Shown here piece by piece: positions 1 to 7,781 of a stretch of DNA of 61,374 nt. Made by a program: the position numbers and the translations under genes. Every line of letters begins with the position of its first letter. Position 1 is the stretch's first letter. This DNA is from an uncultured Eubacteriales bacterium (GTDB lineage Bacteria > Bacillota > Clostridia > Christensenellales > Borkfalkiaceae), in NCBI GenBank assembly GCA_900543915.1, contig UQTB01000009.1, forward strand, positions 1 through 61,374. Direction: 5' to 3'. The notes under the pieces are model-generated. The model was not told where the DNA came from. It saw only the letters and a program-made list of their open reading frames with translations, and ran no database searches.

Positions 1-346
1 CCGCCATAACGGCGCGCGCAGCGCCGTTTGTCCGCGAATCGCTTTTCTGCGCGATCTTCTCTCCTTTATCGGCGACGAGCCGCTCGACGCGCTCAGCCAG
101 GGAGCGGAACGCCCTGCATTTTTTGCAGGCAGTCAGAAGGGGGCGGAGGAGAAAGTACACGGGGAGCATGGCGAACGTCGAGCCGAGGTATGCGAACAGA
201 AAGCTCTCCGCCAGGTTGAAGCTGCCCACGACGCCGAAGGGGATCCCGCCCTTCAGTTCGACGAGGGGCAGCATGGAGATCAGAAAGACCGCGAGCGCGG
301 GGCTTCCGGTCGTCTCTACGATATTCAGTACCAATTTTTCCAGCAT
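1..346 (-). CDS. COG2426-type small multidrug export family membrane protein, C-terminus cut by window edge
   Basis: Translating the minus strand from the ATG at 346 gives 115 codons that run off the left edge. The start has a strong ribosome site (AGGGGGTGA). The protein begins MLEKLVLNIVETTGSPALAV and contains MLPLVELKGGIPFGVV, which matches the conserved E-L-[RK]-G-[AG]-I-P motif of the Sm_multidrug_ex (PF06695, COG2426) membrane family. Hydrophobic segments lie at about residues 14-40 and 45-68, followed by a basic, charged stretch. The family is poorly characterised despite its name; transport is only an assignment by family. The incomplete C-terminus prevents a length check. The gene reads away from the AraC gene, and the bidirectional hairpin at 421-452 lies upstream of it. 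Confidence 0.75.
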   Translation of the reverse strand, partial: MLEKLVLNIVETTGSPALAVFLISMLPLVELKGGIPFGVVGSFNLAESFLFAYLGSTFAMLPVYFLLRPLLTACKKCRAFRSLAERVERLVADKGEKIAQKSDSRTNGAARAVMA

Positions 347-736
347 AACGGTCACCCCCTATATTATATGCGCTTTTTACGCAGAATATCGCGCGCAGCA
401 AAGAGATTGCCGATAGTAGAAAAAGAACCGCCCGAAGCGCGGTTCTTTTTTATATACCGCCCCCGCGATAATGGCGGGATTCAAAGAAGGCTTTGCCGAT
501 GAACAAAAAAGAGGAGAAGGGGGGAAAGAGCCACTTTCAAAAAGAAAACAAAAAAGTAAAAAAAGTGAGGTAATTGGCGAAGAAAAAATGCCGAAAGAGG
601 CCCGTTGACAGGCAGCAAGTAAGCGACGCATGGCCGGCGGGTCAATCATAGAGCGCACATGTGCGCTGCCTGTAAAGTTTAGGGCTATGCCCGAAAATGT
701 AATGCCCCGCGTTTTTTTGCGGGGAAATTTATTCTT
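347..736. other. 390-bp intergenic region with palindromes, no convincing gene
   Basis: I see no plausible protein here. The stretch holds a bidirectional terminator hairpin (421-452), a purine-rich block at about 480-600, a 16-nt perfect palindrome AGCGCACATGTGCGCT (652-667), and a 9-nt inverted pair ACAGGCAGC/GCTGCCTGT (608-616 with 665-673) that brackets it. A short GC hairpin, CCCCGC/GCGGGG, sits just past the AraC stop codon (around 703-724) and may help end that transcript. The A-rich, low-complexity texture resembles multi-copy intergenic elements of some Clostridia; this is an impression and not a match I can show. Confidence 0.5.
421..452. terminator. Bidirectional rho-independent terminator
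   Basis: AAGAACCGC (424-432) pairs with GCGGTTCTT (440-448) around a 7-nt loop. A-run on the left and T-run on the right allow termination in either direction. Confidence 0.7.
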
Positions 737-1573
737 TCAGCGTCCCGATTTTTTGCCGAATTGGGCGCGGTATGCGCGGGGAGAAAACTTATAGCGGTTC
801 TCAAATTTGTGTATGAAGTGGGAGAGGCTGCTGTAACCGATTTCGGAGGAAATCTCGGATACCGGCATGTTGGTATTGACGAGCAGGGAAAGCGCGTGCT
901 TCATCTTCAGGTCGGAAAAGTACGCGGCGAGCGTGATGCCCATGTATTTGCGGAACGCGCGGGAGAGATGCCCGGCCGAATAATTGGATATCTTCACCAG
1001 GTTGTCGAAGGTGCCGCAGACCACCTCCGTGCGGTTCATTTCCGCGAGCAGGTTGAGCAACCATTGCGGGTAGGGCTGCTGGCGGAGATTGTAGCTCTCC
1101 ACGTAGTGGCCGACGAGCTCCGCGACGATGGCGCGCTGGATCGCGTGTTCTTCCTCCGAAATGTTTTCCGGATCCGCCAGCTGCAGCTGGCGGAGGCGGG
1201 CGTCCAGAGCGAGCATACCGTCTTCCGTCAGCGTCAGAATCGCGGGCCGCTCCGGATCGCAGAACCGCTCGTAAATATGTTCGCCCAGCGCTCCGCAGAT
1301 GGTGCGGAAGACGTTCTCCGCCACATAGATATCGCGGTGCTCGTATTTCGTGCCCTGCCGTACGTGATAGCGGTGATAGTGCATAGGACCGAGAAAGACC
1401 ACGGAGCATTTCTTGATGTTGTACGGGATGCCGTTTACGATGTCCTGCGCCTCTCCGCCGGTGAGGTAAGTGATCTCGCGGAAGGTATGACCGTGCGTCT
1501 CGTTTACCTCGAAAGTGACCGAATAAGTGAGCGGATGCAGCCTGTCGTCCGGCTGCCGGATACTGATCGCCAT
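737..1573 (-). CDS. AraC-family transcriptional regulator (cupin sensor plus HTH)
   Basis: 278 residues from the ATG at 1573, chosen because AGGAGG lies just upstream; a longer open frame starts at 1618 inside the promoter and is rejected. The N-terminal two thirds look like a cupin-type sensor (HTFREITYLTGGEAQDIV near residues 30-50). The last ~100 residues are a typical AraC double helix-turn-helix: NLVKISNYSAGHLSRAFRKY followed by MPVSEISSEIGYSSLSHFIH, then the family signature ending F(S)PRAYR. Proteins of this kind bind sugars and switch on adjacent glycan operons. It lies divergent from two GH78 rhamnosidases with a 146-bp gap, so it is the probable activator of that operon; the ligand is not visible from sequence. 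Confidence 0.9.
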   Translation of the reverse strand: MAISIRQPDDRLHPLTYSVTFEVNETHGHTFREITYLTGGEAQDIVNGIPYNIKKCSVVFLGPMHYHRYHVRQGTKYEHRDIYVAENVFRTICGALGEHIYERFCDPERPAILTLTEDGMLALDARLRQLQLADPENISEEEHAIQRAIVAELVGHYVESYNLRQQPYPQWLLNLLAEMNRTEVVCGTFDNLVKISNYSAGHLSRAFRKYMGITLAAYFSDLKMKHALSLLVNTNMPVSEISSEIGYSSLSHFIHKFENRYKFSPRAYRAQFGKKSGR

Positions 1574-1589
1574 AATTCCTCCTGATTTC

Positions 1590-1618
1590 AATATAGCAAA
1601 GATTTTCCGACCTGTCAA
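1590..1618 (-). promoter_or_regulatory. Sigma-A promoter of the AraC gene
   Basis: On the minus strand TTGACA (1618-1613), a 17-nt spacer and TATATT (1595-1590), with TGC directly before the -10. Predicted transcription starts about 10 nt before the ATG. Confidence 0.85.
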
Positions 1619-1683
1619 ACGAAAATATCAATAAAACGCAATTTTATGCTATCTAAAAACAAGTAATTGCAGATTTGTCAGGG

Positions 1684-1689
1684 TATAAT
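1684..1689 (+). promoter_or_regulatory. Candidate -10 box of the GH78 operon
   Basis: TATAAT lies 30 nt upstream of the first GH78 start codon. No good -35 box sits 16-18 nt upstream of it (AAGTAA at 17 nt). That is what an activator-dependent promoter would look like and fits control by the divergent AraC protein; this is inference. Confidence 0.45.
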
Positions 1690-1719
1690 CAGAAGTGTAA
1701 AAACGAGATTGGAGAAATT

Positions 1720-4254
1720 ATGCCGGAATTGATCGAAGTAACGTGCAATCACAGGGTAAACCCCATCGGCGTGGGGGCAAATCCCGTCTTTGCCTGGAAA
1801 CTGAAAGGTGCTGCCCGTCAGCAGAGCTATCGGATCTTTGTATGGGAGGGCAAGAACGCCGCATGGGACTCCGGAGAGATCCTGTCCAACGATACCTGCG
1901 GCATCGAATACGGCGGAACGCCCCTGAAAGCGCGCACGCAGTATCGCTACCGCGTCGCGGTGACGGCGGACGGCGTGCGGCTGGAGAGCGGGGAGCAGAC
2001 GTTTGAAACGGCGCTTCTGAACGGCTTTTCCGCCCGGTGGCTGGCGCAGCCCCCGAACTTCGCCGGTTACGCGACGTTTGCGCGCAACGTCAAATATCTG
2101 CGGGATACCCCTGTGCGCGCCCGGATGTATATTTCCGGCATCGGCTATTATGAAGTCCGCGTGAACGGAAAGAAGGTGGGTATGAGCGTGCTCAATCCCG
2201 GCGTCACCGATTATTCCAGGCATATTTTATACGATACGTACGACGTGACGGATCTTTACCGCGCGGGAGAGAATCTGACGGGCGTCGTGCTCGGAAACGG
2301 CTGGTACGGCATGCAGAAGCTGATCTGCGAAATTCACTTTGTATTTGCAGACGGCGGAACCGACCGCATCGAGACGAACGGTCAGATGGATTGGTTTTTC
2401 ACGGGCTCTCCCATAACGCGCCAGAGTATTTACGGGGGAGAAACGTACGATGCGCGCAGAGAGGCGCTGGTAGACGGCTGGGACGGCTCGTTCCGCAAGA
2501 TCGATTATTTTCAATCGGGCTGGATGTTTTCCGTCTATGCGGATGAGCCGTCCGGAACGCTGGTCCCGCAGGAGAACGAGCCGATCGAGGTCGCGGGAAG
2601 CGTGCCCGTCAGCGACGCGGTGCGGATTTCGGATACCGTTACCGTCTACGATTTCGGCGTCATCTTCGCCGGGTGGGCAAAGCTGACCGTGCGCGGCACC
2701 CGCGGGGCGGCGGTGACGCTCCGATACGCCGAAGGCCTGAAAGCGGACGGGACGGTGGATCAGCTCAATCTGCGGAGCGCGGAGGCGACCGATCGGTACA
2801 TATTGAAAGGAGAGGGGACGGAATGCTGGGCGCCGCGCTTCACGTATCACGGATTCCGCTACGTGCAGGCGGAAACGGAGGGCGCGGCGGAGATCCTTTC
2901 GCTGGAAGGAGAAGCCGTCCGTTCGGCGGTCCGGCAGATCGGGCATTTTTCGTGCTCGGATCCCGTTCTCAACCGTTTACATGAAAACGCAGTGCGCACG
3001 GAAGCCAGCAACATGCACTCGATTCCGACCGACTGTCCCCAGCGGGACGAGCGGTTCGGGTGGCTGAACGACCTCACCACCCGGCTGGATCAGGCGCTGT
3101 ATAACTTCGACGTCTCCGCCTTTTACGAAAAATTCGCCCGCGATATCGAGGATACGCAGGATGAACGCGGCGCGATAGCGGATACGGCTCCGTATAAAAC
3201 GGGGAGCCGCCCCGCCGATCCCGTTGCGGTTTCTTATCTGCTGATCCCGCTGCGGCTGTTCGAGCGGTACGGAAACCGCCGCGCGGTCCGCGCGCGCTAC
3301 CCCGGGTGCAGGCGCTGGGTGGATTACCTTCTCTCCCTATCGGAAAAGGATCTGCTTTCGTACGGCATTTACGGGGACTGGGCGCCGCCCGCAGAATACG
3401 CGATCCCCGGAACGCCCTGCAACCGGCTGACCGAACCCGCCCTTGTTTCGGGCGCCTACCTCTTCTGGTATTGCAATATTTTGGCGAAGCTGGCTGAGGC
3501 GATCGGGGAAAAAGAGGACGCATTCCGGTACCGGGAACGCGCGGCGCGGATCAAAGAGGCTTATAACCGGGCCTATTTTGACGAAGAAAAAGGGCATTAC
3601 CGGAACGAGACGCAGGCGGGCAACGCGATTCCGCTGAATCTCGGCATCTGCCCGGAGGAATATCGCTCTGCCGTGGCGGCGTTCATTTCGGAGGATATCG
3701 CGGCGCACGGCGGGCATTTGACCACGGGGAACCAGGCGTATAAACACATGCTCGAGGCGCTGGGGGACATGGGATATGCCCGGCAGCTCGTCCGCATGAT
3801 CGTCAACCCGGATTACCCCGGCTGGGGATACATGATACGTTCGGGCGCAACCAGCATCTGGGAGCGCTGGGAGGCGGAAATGGCGAGCGAGATGAATTCC
3901 TTTTGCCATCCCATGCACGGCAGCATCGATTCTTGGTTTTACGGCTGGCTGGCGGGCATCCGGTTCGCGGAGGACGCTGTCGGCGGCGATAAACTTGTGA
4001 TCCGGCCGCACACGGCGGGATTGGACTTTGCGGAGGCCTCGGTGGAGAGCGCCCGCGGGCGGATTTCCGTTTCCTGGAAACGGGAGAAGCAGGAGATCTC
4101 CTTTTTGATCGAGATTCCCTCCTGCACGACGGCGGTCTTTTGGGCTCCCGGGGAAATTCTGTCTCCCGAAGGCGGCGCTGCCGGGACGGCGTTTATGGAA
4201 CTGTCCGCCGGGCGCCGGGCGCTTCGGTGCAGGGCGGAAGAGGATGAAGCGTGA
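1720..4254 (+). CDS. GH78 alpha-L-rhamnosidase (first of tandem pair)
   Basis: 844 residues starting at the ATG at 1720, preceded by GGAG; an in-frame start at 1675 would overlap the promoter. No signal peptide, so it acts in the cytoplasm on imported oligosaccharides, releasing terminal alpha-L-rhamnose by inversion. Domain order fits the bacterial rhamnosidase family: fibronectin-like N-terminal region (about 1-110), a lectin-like Bac_rhamnosid_N domain (about 115-290, ending near RQSIYGGETYDAR), a beta-sandwich, an (alpha/alpha)6 barrel (about 410-760) and a C-terminal beta-domain. The catalytic block TDCPQRDERFGW has D438, D443 and E444, and WERWE carries E715, matching the acidic residues of characterised GH78 enzymes. 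Length is normal for the family. The stop overlaps the next start, so the two rhamnosidases are co-translated. Confidence 0.93.
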   Translation: MPELIEVTCNHRVNPIGVGANPVFAWKLKGAARQQSYRIFVWEGKNAAWDSGEILSNDTCGIEYGGTPLKARTQYRYRVAVTADGVRLESGEQTFETALLNGFSARWLAQPPNFAGYATFARNVKYLRDTPVRARMYISGIGYYEVRVNGKKVGMSVLNPGVTDYSRHILYDTYDVTDLYRAGENLTGVVLGNGWYGMQKLICEIHFVFADGGTDRIETNGQMDWFFTGSPITRQSIYGGETYDARREALVDGWDGSFRKIDYFQSGWMFSVYADEPSGTLVPQENEPIEVAGSVPVSDAVRISDTVTVYDFGVIFAGWAKLTVRGTRGAAVTLRYAEGLKADGTVDQLNLRSAEATDRYILKGEGTECWAPRFTYHGFRYVQAETEGAAEILSLEGEAVRSAVRQIGHFSCSDPVLNRLHENAVRTEASNMHSIPTDCPQRDERFGWLNDLTTRLDQALYNFDVSAFYEKFARDIEDTQDERGAIADTAPYKTGSRPADPVAVSYLLIPLRLFERYGNRRAVRARYPGCRRWVDYLLSLSEKDLLSYGIYGDWAPPAEYAIPGTPCNRLTEPALVSGAYLFWYCNILAKLAEAIGEKEDAFRYRERAARIKEAYNRAYFDEEKGHYRNETQAGNAIPLNLGICPEEYRSAVAAFISEDIAAHGGHLTTGNQAYKHMLEALGDMGYARQLVRMIVNPDYPGWGYMIRSGATSIWERWEAEMASEMNSFCHPMHGSIDSWFYGWLAGIRFAEDAVGGDKLVIRPHTAGLDFAEASVESARGRISVSWKREKQEISFLIEIPSCTTAVFWAPGEILSPEGGAAGTAFMELSAGRRALRCRAEEDEA

Positions 4255-6527
4255 GAGAAATGGGAAATTTGGACGACGCGCTTTGGATCGCGAATCCGGA
4301 GTACCGCGCGGGCGGCGTAAGCCTCTTTATCCGCGCCTTTTCCGTGGAGGAAAAACCCGTCCGCGCGACGCTGACGATCACCGGGCTCGGTTGGTTCGCG
4401 TCGTACCTGAACGGCGAGCGCACGGACGACGAATATTTCAAGCCCCTGCTGTCCGACTACGGAGAGCGCTCGTTTGAAGACGTGCGGTTCTACCGGCCGA
4501 AAGGCGGGATCAAACGGGTGTATTATCACACTTTCGACGTAGCGCATCTGCTGCGGGCGGGCGAAAACCGCCTTTTCGTCGCGGTCGCCGCCGGTTGGTA
4601 CGATCACCGGGAAAAGCCGGTGGAGGGGAATTTCGCCTACGGCAGACCGCGCCTGATCTTCTCGCTGGAGTATGAGACAAAAAAGGGGTGCGGCAGGATC
4701 GTGAGCGACGGAAACGCCTTCGTCAAGAGCCTTCCCGCCGCCGCGACGCTGTTTACGGGCGAGACGTGCGATTACGGCGGGGCGCCGGGAGAAGCGCTGG
4801 CCGCGCGTACGGTTCCGCCGCCGGGGGGAATGCTGACGCCCGCGCCCATCGCCTGCGACAGAATACGGCGTTTGCTGACGCCGCGCGTTCTCTCCCGCGG
4901 CGCCGGGCGCGCGATTCTGGACTTCGGCGTCAATCACTCCGGCTTTCTCCGGGGCACGCTGACCGGGCCGAAAGGGGGATGCGTGACCGTGCGTTATGCG
5001 GAGGACCTCGACGCGGAGGGAGAGATCGATCACACGAGCACCAGCTGGGGCGTGCAGGTTCAGCGGGACGAGTATATCCTGTCCGGGCACACGGATGCCG
5101 TGCGCACGGAATTTACTTATCACGGTTACCGCTATGCGGAGGTCGCTTTCCCTCCGGGGACGGAGTTTTCCCTCGTCTCCGCAGAAGTGTGCGCCGCGCT
5201 GCCGATTGTCGGCGGGCTGGAATGCGACAGCGACTGCATCAACCGCATCGTGCCGCTCTATCTTCAGACGCAGCTGTCCAATATGCACGGGGGCGTTCCG
5301 ACCGACTGCCCGCACCGCGAGCGGCGCGGTTTTACGGGAGACGGCTATGTAACCTGCCGATCCGCCCTGTATTTTCTGGATGCGGAGGGCTTTTACCGCA
5401 AGTGGTACCGCGATATTCTGGACAGTCAGCAGCCGGACGGCTATGTGCCGCATACCGCGCCTTATTCGGGCGGCGGCGGCGGATACGGGTGGGGCTACGC
5501 GATCTGCGGCGTCGCGGAAACGCTCTACGATTTCACGGGCGATCTCTCCGTCGTAAAAGCCGGTTGTGAGCCGATGGAAAGATGGGTATCCTATATGAAT
5601 GACAGGCATGGCGGCAGTTACGTGATCAAAAGAGAAGAGGATAACTGGAGCCTGGGCGATTGGTTCTGCGCGGACGAAGTCCGGATAGACGCCGCATTCG
5701 TCTGTACCTGTTTTTTCCTGAAATCGGTGCGCGCGGTGATCCGCTTCCGCAGGCTGCTGAATCAGCCGTGCGGGCAGTACGAGGCGCTGGAAGCGCGCGT
5801 GACGGCGGCGCTGCGCGGGCGGTTTTACGATGAAGAGACGGGCAGCTTCGCCGGCGGAGAACAGGGCGCGGACGCGCTTGCGCTCGAACTCGGCATCGCG
5901 CCCGACGGCGAAGAGGGACGCCTGCGCGCAAACCTTGTCGAGCGCTATCGGAAGATCGGCGCGTTCGATACGGGGATCTTCTGCCTGCTGCCGCTCTGCC
6001 GCCAGCTCACCGCGGCGGGAGAGACCGCGCTGCTTTACCGCATGCTGACGAGGCGCGAATATCCCTCTTACGGATACATGTTGGAGCGGGGCGCGACGAC
6101 GCTGTGGGAATGCTGGTCGGAGAAGATTTCGCCGCGTTTTTCGCTGGATGACGGGATCTGCCGGGAGGGCTACCCCGTCTCGCACAACCACCCCATGTTC
6201 GGCAGCGTCTGTGCCTTTCTATTCGATACGCTCGCCGGACTGGACATCGCGAAAATGGGAAGCGAGCGGCTGGTCCGCTACGCGCCGCGTTTCTGGCGGG
6301 AGCTCGGGCAATGCGCCGCGCATCGCGACACCCCTTACGGGCGGATCGCGGCGGAATACCGGATCGAAGGGGATACGATGCGATGTTCGCTGGAAATCCC
6401 CGCGGGGATCGCGGTGGAAACAGACCTTCCGTTTGCGGAAGCGGGGCTGCGGAAATCGAGATACGAAGCGGGAAAATACGTCTTTGAGGGGCAGTTGCCC
6501 CCGCAAGAGAAAAAGGAGGAAATATGA
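4251..6527 (+). CDS. GH78 alpha-L-rhamnosidase (second of tandem pair)
   Basis: 758 residues from a GTG at 4251 overlapping the previous TGA (GTGA), with AGAGGA upstream; an ATG at 4260 is an alternative start. No signal peptide. It is shorter than its neighbour because it lacks the first fibronectin-like domain and starts at the lectin-like domain. The catalytic block reads TDCPHRERRGFTGD (T351-D364) and lacks one residue relative to TDCPQRDER in the upstream enzyme. This CPHRER form marks a separate GH78 clade, and E357 is the likely general acid. TTLWECWSE near residue 615 matches the WERW acid-residue loop. The two enzymes probably cut different rhamnosidic linkages; substrate is inferred only from the family. 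Confidence 0.92.
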   Translation: MREMGNLDDALWIANPEYRAGGVSLFIRAFSVEEKPVRATLTITGLGWFASYLNGERTDDEYFKPLLSDYGERSFEDVRFYRPKGGIKRVYYHTFDVAHLLRAGENRLFVAVAAGWYDHREKPVEGNFAYGRPRLIFSLEYETKKGCGRIVSDGNAFVKSLPAAATLFTGETCDYGGAPGEALAARTVPPPGGMLTPAPIACDRIRRLLTPRVLSRGAGRAILDFGVNHSGFLRGTLTGPKGGCVTVRYAEDLDAEGEIDHTSTSWGVQVQRDEYILSGHTDAVRTEFTYHGYRYAEVAFPPGTEFSLVSAEVCAALPIVGGLECDSDCINRIVPLYLQTQLSNMHGGVPTDCPHRERRGFTGDGYVTCRSALYFLDAEGFYRKWYRDILDSQQPDGYVPHTAPYSGGGGGYGWGYAICGVAETLYDFTGDLSVVKAGCEPMERWVSYMNDRHGGSYVIKREEDNWSLGDWFCADEVRIDAAFVCTCFFLKSVRAVIRFRRLLNQPCGQYEALEARVTAALRGRFYDEETGSFAGGEQGADALALELGIAPDGEEGRLRANLVERYRKIGAFDTGIFCLLPLCRQLTAAGETALLYRMLTRREYPSYGYMLERGATTLWECWSEKISPRFSLDDGICREGYPVSHNHPMFGSVCAFLFDTLAGLDIAKMGSERLVRYAPRFWRELGQCAAHRDTPYGRIAAEYRIEGDTMRCSLEIPAGIAVETDLPFAEAGLRKSRYEAGKYVFEGQLPPQEKKEEI

Positions 6528-7756
6528 GAAAAAAAATGGTTTCATTGCTGTTGTCGCTGCTGATGTGCTTTTCCGCTTCGGCGGGCTGCGCGCCGGAACA
6601 GGAGAAAGAACCGCCAGAGGAACCCGCCGTTGCCGGGACGGAGCTGTTCTGCGATACGGATTTTACTGCGTTCGGCATCCCGGAAGCGCTGGGGACGGAA
6701 TGGTCGGTCGACACGCGCGACCACAAAGGGCGCATCACCAAAATCCGCTCTCTGTCCAAGCCCGTCTATCTCATTCCTTACGGCCGCGCGACGGAGCCGG
6801 ACGGGGTCACGCTGGTTCCCGAGAGCGAGAACGTACATTGGGATTTTATCGAGGGGGAGAAGTACAACGTCACGGATCCCGCCGGGGAAAAACTCGCGGA
6901 GCTTCTGGATTTCCGCACCTGCGTGAACGCGGAGATCGTGGAGAATTCGGAAGATAAGCTGATCTTTGAACAATACAACGATTATCTGCACGAGACCTAT
7001 CCGGACCGCTACCCCGCATCGGATAAGAAGCTGGTCAAACGCGTGGAGACGGATAAAAACGGCACGATCAGAATCGCCTATAACAGCTATCACGACATCG
7101 TAAACGAAAGCTACAGTTTTACCGCGAAATTCGCGAACAATACCTGGCCGCATTTTTATCTCAACCAGAATTTTCACGCGCCCGTCGATCTCGCGCGCTA
7201 CGAAAAACTGAATTACGGCGTCACGCTGAAGATTACGAAGGCGGACGCGGTCAACCGCTGGCCGGAGGGAGATAGCGACAGATACGATCAGCCCGCCGTT
7301 CCCGCGGGAGAGCCGAAGGTGTGCGTCGCGCAGCTGCAGGGATATTTCCTTCTGCGGGACAAAACGGATTACACCTGCTGGTTCGTGGGGCTGAATTACT
7401 GGTCGAGCAATGCCTCCGATCAGCTCGAGGTGTTCACGAACGAACAGCACGGCGTGCCCTTTTACCGGATCGGCACCACGCAGCCGCAGGGGGATTATTA
7501 CGGTATGGAGGGCGAGCTGCTGGAAGTCGGCAAAGAGGTCACCGTCACGTATGATCTGTACCGTCAGATCCGCTATGTGCTGGATCGGAAGCTGCTGGTC
7601 GGCGAAAAATACGCGAACGGGGGCTTAAACCCCTATTACGGCAAGACCATCGACGACTACTATATCGCCGATTTCCATATCGGCTGGGAAAACATCGGGA
7701 ATTGGGACTGCGCGTTTGAGATGAAAGATCTCTACCTCCGCGGTGTCGAAAAATAA
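6524..7756 (+). CDS. Lipoprotein of unknown function in rhamnosidase operon
   Basis: 410 residues; the ATG overlaps the preceding stop (ATGA) and has AAAAGGAGGA upstream. A hydrophobic signal ends in SAGC with the lipidation cysteine at C22, so the protein should be membrane-anchored outside the cell. I recognise no enzyme motif. The mature part is rich in aromatic and acidic residues and beta-strand-like; the C-terminal third (LLVGEKYANGG through DYYIADFHIG) resembles concanavalin or laminin-G-like sugar-binding sandwiches, and the pattern CWFVGLNYWSS recalls jelly-roll folds. A carbohydrate-binding or polysaccharide-capturing role fits the operon but is inferred. Confidence 0.75.
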   Translation: MRKKMVSLLLSLLMCFSASAGCAPEQEKEPPEEPAVAGTELFCDTDFTAFGIPEALGTEWSVDTRDHKGRITKIRSLSKPVYLIPYGRATEPDGVTLVPESENVHWDFIEGEKYNVTDPAGEKLAELLDFRTCVNAEIVENSEDKLIFEQYNDYLHETYPDRYPASDKKLVKRVETDKNGTIRIAYNSYHDIVNESYSFTAKFANNTWPHFYLNQNFHAPVDLARYEKLNYGVTLKITKADAVNRWPEGDSDRYDQPAVPAGEPKVCVAQLQGYFLLRDKTDYTCWFVGLNYWSSNASDQLEVFTNEQHGVPFYRIGTTQPQGDYYGMEGELLEVGKEVTVTYDLYRQIRYVLDRKLLVGEKYANGGLNPYYGKTIDDYYIADFHIGWENIGNWDCAFEMKDLYLRGVEK

Positions 7757-7781
7757 TTTTTCATAAAAGGAGAAAAGGAAA

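Noticed and set aside
377..658. A 93-codon minus-strand frame
   Set aside because: Low-complexity Phe/Ser/Leu product, no ribosome site, contains the terminator hairpin.
3939..6191. A 750-codon minus-strand frame over the second rhamnosidase
   Set aside because: Antisense shadow of a clear GH78 gene; no family motif and no start signal.
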